Shown here one piece after another: positions 58,324-64,000 of a stretch of 64,000 bases of DNA. The position numbers were made by a program, and so were the translations under genes. The notes beneath the pieces were generated by a model, which was not told where the DNA came from, made no database searches, and saw only the letters and a program-made list of their open reading frames with translations. Numbering within the stretch: position 1 is the first letter of the stretch; each line of letters starts with the position of its first letter. Source of the DNA: Lysobacter enzymogenes (GTDB taxonomy: Bacteria > Pseudomonadota > Gammaproteobacteria > Xanthomonadales > Xanthomonadaceae); assembly GCF_023617245.1 (NCBI RefSeq), contig NZ_CP067396.1, positions 3,286,001 through 3,350,000 on the forward strand, written 5' to 3'.

Positions 58324-59919
58324 TCAGAACTCGCCCCACAGCCGCACGCCCACCTCGACCGAGTCGGGTTTGCGTTCGCGTCCGCTCGGGCTGGACAACG
58401 GATGGGCCACGTCGATGGAACCGTTGAGGTGGCCGAAGGCCTTGATCGTCGCGCCGAGCCCGGCGCTGACCAGGGTTTCGCTGCGCGACTGCTCGGGCAG
58501 CGGATCGTTGATGCGGGCATAGCCGGCGTCGACGAACGCGCGCAGGCGCAGTTCCTGGAACGCATCGCCGAGCTTGTCGGCGAACGACGGCGTGCGCGCT
58601 TCCAGCGTCGCCGCGCCGCCGAGATCGCCGAGCGCTTCGGATTCGTAATAGCCGCGCACGCTGTCGAGGCCGCCGATGCTGAACTGCTCGTTGCTGATCA
58701 GCGGCTCGCCGGCGAACTGGGTCTGCAGGCGCAGCATCAGCTGCGCGTCGCCGGCCGACTTCCAGGTATAGGAACCGCCGGCGCGCAGATAGAAGAAGTT
58801 GGGCTGGGCTTGGTAGCGCTTGGCGTCGAACGCCGCGCGCCCGTCGCCGACGCCGCGCAGGTTGAACACCGCCGACAGCGCCAGGTCGGCGACCGAACGT
58901 TCCTTCACCCAGTCGGCGTTGTAGTTGACGCTGAGCGGGAAGTACTCGATCGGCACCGCGCCTCGGTCGGCGCCCTGGATCAGCGATTCGGTGAAGTCCT
59001 TGTAGTCCACGCCGACGCTGAGCGAATGATAGAAGCCCTCGCCGGCGGCGAACGAGCGCATCAGGCGCAGGCCGGCCAAGGTGCCGTTGCCGATCACGTT
59101 GAGATCGCCGACCACGGCGATGTCGCTCTTGCTGCGCACCGCATAGCCCAGCAGCGACCACGGCGAAGCGCCGAAACGCGCCAGGTACGAAGCCGAGTAC
59201 ACCTGCGCGTCGGAACTGCGCTGCGGCGCGACCTGCGCCGACAGGCTGACGCTGTGGCCGAGCTGCCACAGGTTGTCGTAGCGCACGCTCGCGGCCAGGC
59301 GCTGGTCGCTGGTGTTGGCGCTGTTGCGGTTGTTGAGTTCCAGCGAGCCGTGCAGCGGCAGCTTGTCCTCGACGTTGAGGTCCACGTCGACGGTGTTGGG
59401 CGTGGTTCCGGCCTTGATTTCCGGAGTGACGCGGCGGTCCGGCAACTGGTTCAAGGCGACGATGTCGCGCTGCACGTCCTTGAAGTTGGGCACGGCACCC
59501 TCAGCCAGCGACGGCGCGGCGCGCTCGATGTCGTCGGGCGAGAAATAATCGGCGCCGTTGACCCGCAACCGGCCGATCTTCTGCTCGTTGACCTGCAAGG
59601 TCACCAGGCCGGTGGCCACGTCCTGTTCCGGAATCGCGACGCTGACGGTGGGATAGCCGCGGCTGTCGTACAGCGACTGCAGCGCCGCGCGGGCGTTCTC
59701 CACGTCCTCTTCGCTGCGCTTGGGGCCCAGGTGCGGATAGACCACTTTCTCGATGTCCAGATTGCTCAGCTTGCTGTTGCCGAGCACCTGGTAGGCGAGG
59801 ATGTCGAAGCGCGCCGCCGCGGCCGGCACGGCGCCGGCCTGGGGAGCGGTTTCCTGCGCATGGAGAACCGTCGGTCCGAACATGGTCAGACCGACGGCTG
59901 CGATGAGGCGTAGATGCAT
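58324..59919 (-). CDS. TpsB outer-membrane transporter (FhaC/ShlB/HecB family)
   Basis: 531 residues. A signal peptide (1-21, ending VLHA) is followed by two POTRA domains (about 38-112 and 114-186: FDILAYQVLGNSKLSNLDIE, GRLRVNGADYFSPDDIERAA) and a 16-strand barrel with the family motif SIGGLDSVRGYYESEALG and a C-terminal Phe. It exports the partner TpsA across the outer membrane without ATP. It lies first in the locus while TpsA lies last, 6 kb downstream, with the motor genes between. The ATG at 59919 (MHLRLIAAV) is preferred; the frame is open further upstream. Confidence 0.93.
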   Translation of the reverse strand: MHLRLIAAVGLTMFGPTVLHAQETAPQAGAVPAAAARFDILAYQVLGNSKLSNLDIEKVVYPHLGPKRSEEDVENARAALQSLYDSRGYPTVSVAIPEQDVATGLVTLQVNEQKIGRLRVNGADYFSPDDIERAAPSLAEGAVPNFKDVQRDIVALNQLPDRRVTPEIKAGTTPNTVDVDLNVEDKLPLHGSLELNNRNSANTSDQRLAASVRYDNLWQLGHSVSLSAQVAPQRSSDAQVYSASYLARFGASPWSLLGYAVRSKSDIAVVGDLNVIGNGTLAGLRLMRSFAAGEGFYHSLSVGVDYKDFTESLIQGADRGAVPIEYFPLSVNYNADWVKERSVADLALSAVFNLRGVGDGRAAFDAKRYQAQPNFFYLRAGGSYTWKSAGDAQLMLRLQTQFAGEPLISNEQFSIGGLDSVRGYYESEALGDLGGAATLEARTPSFADKLGDAFQELRLRAFVDAGYARINDPLPEQSRSETLVSAGLGATIKAFGHLNGSIDVAHPLSSPSGRERKPDSVEVGVRLWGEF

Positions 59920-60798
59920 CGACCCGAAACCATCCCTGTTGCGCCGGCCCCGCGATCGGGGGACGGCAGACCGCGCCAAGGTAGGTTCGCTATATGACGA
60001 TGTTTGAACTGCTACATGACAAGGCACACGAAAGGCGTCACAGATGTATCGCGTTTGCAACGCATCGCTCACAAGTCCGGCGCATGACATGAGAACTACG
60101 CGTTCGGTCACGCGACATCTCATGCGTAGCTGAGCGATATCACACAGGTGAGAAATGCGCCGATTTGTAGTTGCGTCGTGGGCGGATCGGTCTCAGCGAC
60201 GAACGATTCTTTAGTCGCAGCGACAAGTGCGAAGCCGTCGCGATTCTGTCGGCGTGCGCAGGTGCAAACGTGCGTGCGTCGCGAAGCGCGGCGCGAACGG
60301 CGCGTTTTCGTCGAGGGCGGTCGAGCGGTTTTCGTCTTCGTCTCGTTGTCGATCCAGCAAGTCGAATGCGCGCATGCGATATGAGCGCGACATGGCGGCG
60401 CTGTCGCACGCGGCGGCGCTCTCGCGCCTGCCGATGAGAAGCGATGCGATAGCGATCGCGGCCGCGCCGATGTCGCGATATTTCGCATTGGCAACATCGA
60501 CGACGGCGGCCGACGCGTGTGAGAGGGCCTTTCGCTCTTGTGGGAGGGCCTTCAGGCCCGATGCTTTCCTTTCAGATCGCATCGACCTGAGAGAAAAGCA
60601 TCGGGCCTGAAGGCCCTCCCACAACAGCAAAGCCCTCCAACACAGGCAAAGCCCTCTCACAGAAAAGTAAAGCGCTCACACAGAAGCAACACACTCCCAC
60701 AAACGCACGCCCCTGCCACCGAGGCCGGGCGGCTTCGAATCGCGCGGAACGCACCGTCGCCGGCCAGCGCCGCACAGATCGCCGGCCGGGCGCCGGGC
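59920..60798. promoter_or_regulatory. Long non-coding region upstream of the TpsB locus
   Basis: About 880 bases between the TpsB start and the sapC terminator with no credible gene. The first 200 bases are AT-richer (cgctatatgacgatgtttga, ctacatgacaaggcacac) and probably hold the promoter of the two-partner locus; on the minus strand ttgtcatgtagcagttc is only a weak Pho-box-like match. A family A palindrome occupies 60538-60624. Confidence 0.4.
60538..60624. repeat. Long palindromic repeat, family A
   Basis: Arms ttgtgggagggccttcaggc and reverse complement with a tttcctttcagatcgcatc centre, an almost exact copy of the one at 4604-4690. Confidence 0.85.
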
Positions 60799-60827
60799 AA
60801 AAAGAAAGGGCGGCCGAAGCCGCCCTT
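60799..60827 (-). terminator. Intrinsic terminator of the sapC gene
   Basis: On the minus strand: AAGGGCGGC-ttcg-GCCGCCCTT followed by TCTTTTT. It lies about 30 bases after the SapC-family stop codon and isolates that gene from the TpsB locus. Confidence 0.9.
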
Positions 60828-60854
60828 GCGGGAACCGCGCCGACGTCGGCCGGC

Positions 60855-61613
60855 TCAGTTCGCCGCGTCGCCCTGCGGCGCGTTCGCCGCGGCGGTGGCC
60901 GGCGCCTGCTGCGCCAGTTCCGACAGCCGCTCCAGGTTGCGCATCGACAGCAGGTGGGTGTAGATCAGGCCGAGCACGCCGGTGCGGAACAGCTCCGGCA
61001 GCTGCGCGTCGGTGAGCTTCATCAGCTTCTCTTCCGACACCGCGTAGACGCCGTTCAACTCGGCCTGCGGCTGGTCGGGATTGCCGAACCGGATCACCTT
61101 CTCTTCCAGCAGGTCCAGTTCCTTGATCTTGGCCGCGAACGCCGCGGTGCGCTTGAACTCGCCGTGCAGCTCCTGCAGGAAGTTCACCGCCCGGGTCAGG
61201 CTCTCGGTGTCGCCGCCGTCCTCGCCGAACAGCGGCTCGCCCTCGTCCTCCGACAGGCCGTCGTAGGCCAGGTCCACGCACACCGTGACCGTGCCGGTGT
61301 CGGCGTCCTCGGCCAGCACGAACGGGTACTGGCGCAGGAACGCCGGCACGTAACCGCGGCGCCAGCGCGCGTTCTCGTCCACGTACAGGTTCTGCTGGCT
61401 GCGCAGGCCGACCAGCACCGCCGGCAGGAAGTCGCCGTTGGCGAGCTTGGCGAACACGATCGCGTACTCGTTGGCCGCGGCCGGGAACTCGATGGTGGCC
61501 ACCGGCACCGAGTTGAGCGAGGCGGCGAACCGCGCGTTGTGCTGCGCGGTGCGGATGCGCAGGCGACGGTGGGTTTCGCGGTTGAGCGGGACGACGCGGT
61601 CGTAGATCAGCAT
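60855..61613 (-). CDS. SapC family protein
   Basis: 252 residues, no signal peptide. It shows SapC-family features: YDRVVPLNRETHRRLRIR at the N-terminus, PAAANEYAIVFAKLANGDFL, LYVDENARWRRGYVPAFLRQ and YPFVLAE in mid-protein, ending in an Ala-rich tail. The family is named after a Campylobacter S-layer gene region but the function is unproven; no S-layer gene is present here. The ATG at 61613 (MLIYDRVVP) is preferred over a frame extension to 61652. Confidence 0.85.
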   Translation of the reverse strand: MLIYDRVVPLNRETHRRLRIRTAQHNARFAASLNSVPVATIEFPAAANEYAIVFAKLANGDFLPAVLVGLRSQQNLYVDENARWRRGYVPAFLRQYPFVLAEDADTGTVTVCVDLAYDGLSEDEGEPLFGEDGGDTESLTRAVNFLQELHGEFKRTAAFAAKIKELDLLEEKVIRFGNPDQPQAELNGVYAVSEEKLMKLTDAQLPELFRTGVLGLIYTHLLSMRNLERLSELAQQAPATAAANAPQGDAAN

Positions 61614-61870
61614 GGAATTCCGATTCCTGGTGGCGACCGCCGGCAGGAGCACCGGCGGGAGCGGCGAAGATGCGCCATCGGCGTGACAGTTACAACGCGT
61701 CCGGCCGCCGGCGACCCGGCGCGCGCCGGCTACCGTACCCTGGCGACGGCGTGAACGCCACTTTCACCTGCACGGATGCGAGTCAAAAATGTCATCACAT
61801 GCGATCCCATATCGTGATTACAGGCACATATAAAGCACTACGTGCCGGGTGCGCCCAGGGGACTATCGCT

Positions 61871-62167
61871 TTGTTCAAGGTGTCGTTGCGGGAACATGCT
61901 CTGCTGAGCGTGCTGGTCGGGCTGCAGCGCGGCGTGCAGCCGGAGACCAGCCATATGAAGCACGCCCTGATCGAGGACGGACTGGCGCTGAGCGCGGACG
62001 GCCGGCTGAGCCTGTCGGACGCCGGCAACACCCTGCTGCAGGCCTTGCAGCACATGGTCTGGGCCGAGGTCGAGTCGCTCCAGCAGGTGCTGGTCAACAA
62101 GTCCAGCGCGCCCAGCGACGAAGTGCTGCGGATGACCCGGCTGCCGGCGTCGAACCAGCCCGAGTAA
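61871..62167 (+). CDS. Small protein of unknown function
   Basis: 98 residues if translation begins at the TTG at 61871, which follows AGGGGA by 8 bases; an in-frame ATG at 61799 would give 122. The body is helical (REHALLSVLVGLQRGVQPET, SLSDAGNTLLQALQHMVWAE, VESLQQVLVNKSSAP) and resembles a small regulatory or winged-helix fragment, but I do not recognise it. The upstream 61750-61860 is AT-richer (acatataaagcactac). A family B repeat follows the stop. Confidence 0.55.
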   Translation: MFKVSLREHALLSVLVGLQRGVQPETSHMKHALIEDGLALSADGRLSLSDAGNTLLQALQHMVWAEVESLQQVLVNKSSAPSDEVLRMTRLPASNQPE

Positions 62168-62181
62168 GCCGCGCCGCACTT

Positions 62182-62279
62182 TGTAGGAGCGGCGCGAGCC
62201 GCGACCGCGACATCGCAGCTGCGCCGCAAGCCTCGTCGTCGGCGGATTGTCGCGGTCGCGGCTCGCGCCGCTCCTACGG
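62182..62279. repeat. Family B inverted repeat
   Basis: A full tgtaggagcggcgcgagccg pair between the convergent small gene and rarA. Confidence 0.8.
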
Positions 62280-62308
62280 GGAGCCGCCGCGGCGACGTCC
62301 GAACCTAC

Positions 62309-63703
62309 TTACTCCCCGCCCTCGCCGCGCGCCTGCTCGCGCAGGACCCGCAGCCGCTGCAGCTTCTCGCCGAGCTTGATCTCCAGCCCGCGCGCCACCG
62401 GCTGGTAGTACACCCGCTCGCCCATCGCGTCGGGGAAACCGGTCTGGTCCAGCGCCACCCCGCCGTCGGCGTCGTGGTCGTACTGGTAGCCCTGGGCGTA
62501 GCCGAGTTGCTTCATCAGCTTGGTCGGCGCGTTGCGCAGGTGCAGCGGCACCTCCTGGGTGCCGTATTCGGCCACGTCGGCCTTGGCCTGGTTGAACGCG
62601 GCATAGGCGGCGTTGGACTTGGCGGTGCTGGCCAGGTAGATCACCACCTGGGCCAGGGCCAGGTCGCCCTCGGGGCTGCCGAGGCGGTCGTAGGTGTCCC
62701 ACGCGTCGACCGCCATCTGCAGCGCGCGCGGGTCGGCCAGGCCGATGTCTTCCACCGCCATGCGGGTCAGCCGCCGCGCCAGGTAGTGCGGGTCGCAGCC
62801 GCCATCGAGCATGCGCGCGAACCAGTACAGCGCCGAATCGGGATTGGAGCTGCGCACGGATTTGTGCAACGCCGAAATCTGGTCGTAGAACTGCTCGCCG
62901 CCCTTGTCGAAGCGGCGGGTGCGGTCGGCCAGGACCTGGGCCAGGGTCGCCGGAGTGACCTCGCCGCCCTCGTCCTGGGCCAGTTCGGCGGCGATCTCCA
63001 GCAGGGTCAGCGCGCGGCGCACGTCGCCGTCGGCGGCGGTGGCGATCTGCAGCAGCAGGTCGTCGCCGGCGCTGACCTGCTGCGCGCCGAGGCCGCGGTC
63101 GGCGTCCTCCAGCGCGCGCCGCAGGGTCACCCGCACGTCTTCGGGCGAGACCGCCTCCATCACGTGCACGCGGCAGCGCGACAGCAGCGCCGAGTTGAGT
63201 TCGAACGAGGGATTCTCGGTGGTCGCGCCGACGAAGATGATGGTGCCGCGCTCGATGTGCGGCAGGAACGCGTCCTGCTGGGTCTTGTTGAAGCGGTGCA
63301 CCTCGTCGACGAACAGCACCGTCCGCCGGCCTTCGGCGAAGCGGTGGGCGGCCTCGGCCAGCACCTGGCGCACCTCCGGCAGGCCGGACAGCACCGCGGA
63401 GATGGCGCGGAAATCGGCGTCGGCGTAGCGCGCCAGCAGCAGCGCCAGGGTGGTCTTGCCGCAGCCCGGCGGGCCCCACAGGATCATCGAATGCACGCGC
63501 CCGGACTCGACCGCGCGGCGCAGCGCCGAACCCGGCGCGAGCAACCGGCGCTGGCCGACCATCTCGTCGAGCGCGCGCGGGCGCATGCGTTCGGCCAGCG
63601 GGCGCAGGCCCTCGCGGTCGACGCTGAGCAGGTCGGGCGTGTCTCCGGCGTTGCCGGAACGTGAGGCGGTTTTGCGGGCCACTGCGGCGAATCGGGCTGG
63701 CAC
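62309..63703 (-). CDS. rarA: Replication-associated recombination protein A (RarA/MgsA)
   Basis: 464 residues from a GTG at 63703; the frame continues to an ATG at 63778, so the start is uncertain. It is an AAA+ clamp-loader-like ATPase with LAERMRPRALDEMVGQRRLL, Walker A GPPGCGKT (77-84), Walker B VLFVDEVHRF, and the sensor GATTENPSFELNSALLSRCR. The C-terminal tetramerisation part includes ARRLTRMAVEDIGLADPRAL and YDHDADGG. RarA acts at stalled replication forks. Confidence 0.93.
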   Translation of the reverse strand: MPARFAAVARKTASRSGNAGDTPDLLSVDREGLRPLAERMRPRALDEMVGQRRLLAPGSALRRAVESGRVHSMILWGPPGCGKTTLALLLARYADADFRAISAVLSGLPEVRQVLAEAAHRFAEGRRTVLFVDEVHRFNKTQQDAFLPHIERGTIIFVGATTENPSFELNSALLSRCRVHVMEAVSPEDVRVTLRRALEDADRGLGAQQVSAGDDLLLQIATAADGDVRRALTLLEIAAELAQDEGGEVTPATLAQVLADRTRRFDKGGEQFYDQISALHKSVRSSNPDSALYWFARMLDGGCDPHYLARRLTRMAVEDIGLADPRALQMAVDAWDTYDRLGSPEGDLALAQVVIYLASTAKSNAAYAAFNQAKADVAEYGTQEVPLHLRNAPTKLMKQLGYAQGYQYDHDADGGVALDQTGFPDAMGERVYYQPVARGLEIKLGEKLQRLRVLREQARGEGGE

Positions 63704-63941
63704 GGGGGGACCGCCACGATAACAAGATCGCGCCGCGGCGGCTGTCGGCGGACCCGCGGCGGACCGGCGCGCGCGCATACGGCGGGACGCGGCAAAACCG
63801 GCGCGGGCACGGCGCGCCCGTCGGGACGGCGCCCGCGCCGGCCCGGTCCGCGCCGCCGCTCACAACGCAGCGCTGCCGGCGTTCGCACAGGTACCGGCGC
63901 CGCGCGCGCCCTGGCCCACCGCCTCACGTCCGGAGTCGCCC

Positions 63942-64000
63942 ATGTCTCTTCGTCCGTTCCCGCCCCGTTCCTTCCGCCGCGCCCTGGCCGCGCTGACGCT
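63942..64000 (+). CDS. Start of an exported protein (partial)
   Basis: The first 19 residues (MSLRPFPPRSFRRALAALT) read like the positively charged start of a signal peptide, with GGAG just upstream. It is divergent from rarA and cut by the window end. In many relatives lolA lies beside rarA, but usually on the same strand, so I do not assign it. Confidence 0.5.
   Translation, partial: MSLRPFPPRSFRRALAALT

Noticed and set aside
59999..60045. Pho box upstream of the TpsB gene
   Set aside because: ttgtcatgtagcagttc matches one half-site well and the other poorly, which is not enough to call.
60120..60660. Several overlapping frames of 78-149 residues between TpsB and sapC
   Set aside because: Unusual Ser/Arg/Ala composition, no ribosome-binding sites or domains, and they run into a family A palindrome.
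63942..64000. lolA next to rarA
   Set aside because: Only 19 codons are visible, and the orientation is divergent from rarA.

Overview
The window is a high-GC chromosomal segment from a gammaproteobacterium. It most resembles the Xanthomonadaceae, and Lysobacter in particular; this is inferred from gene content, codon use, and many dispersed palindromes of the kind seen in those genomes (tgtgggagggccttcaggccc and tgtaggagcggcgcgagccg families). No rRNA, tRNA, CRISPR array, prophage or plasmid backbone was seen. About 88 percent is coding, and many genes overlap by 1-8 bases.

Layout. 1-4579: end of a cytochrome bo quinol oxidase operon (cyoB partial, cyoC, cyoD), a SURF1 assembly factor and a RegB/RegA-type redox two-component pair. 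4865-8417: a secreted isoamylase and an alpha/beta hydrolase. 8685-11553: a divergent AraC regulator and Fsr-type efflux pump, then an AlkB-like dioxygenase. 11784-15362: a run of small minus-strand genes (GIY-YIG, metallothionein-like, DUF3247, BON, small hydrophilic protein, low-affinity iron permease family) that looks like a stress island. 15736-20202: a long Lhr helicase. 20398-23441: a CueR-type promoter, CopA and CueR. 23501-25459: a long inverted repeat whose left arm is interrupted by an IS30 element. 25627-31319: a five-gene minus-strand operon (acyl-CoA dehydrogenase, SDR, APH-type kinase, histidine phosphatase, SDR) facing a divergent LysR gene; the gene set resembles 4-hydroxyacyl-CoA catabolism (Lva / ACAD10-11 type). 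31575-37014: a TorF porin and a complete PotFGHI-like polyamine importer. 37317-39412: a cysteine-rich secreted protein and a PstS/DING-like phosphate-binding protein, converging on a shared terminator.

40250-59919 is the most striking part: about 20 kb of minus-strand genes forming a two-partner secretion locus. In transcription order it encodes a TpsB (FhaC/ShlB) transporter, a DUF2341-LamG-ExbB fusion, ExbD, a TonB-like protein, a putative porin, two small periplasmic proteins and a 3,996-residue filamentous-haemagglutinin-like TpsA. A strong terminator follows at 40178-40203. A dedicated ExbB/ExbD/TonB motor inside a TpsA/TpsB locus, beside a lone phosphate-binding protein, recalls the phosphate-starvation PdtA/PdtB region of Pseudomonas aeruginosa. 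What the motor energises is unknown.

The window ends with a SapC-family gene, a small unknown gene, RarA, and the first codons of a divergent exported protein.
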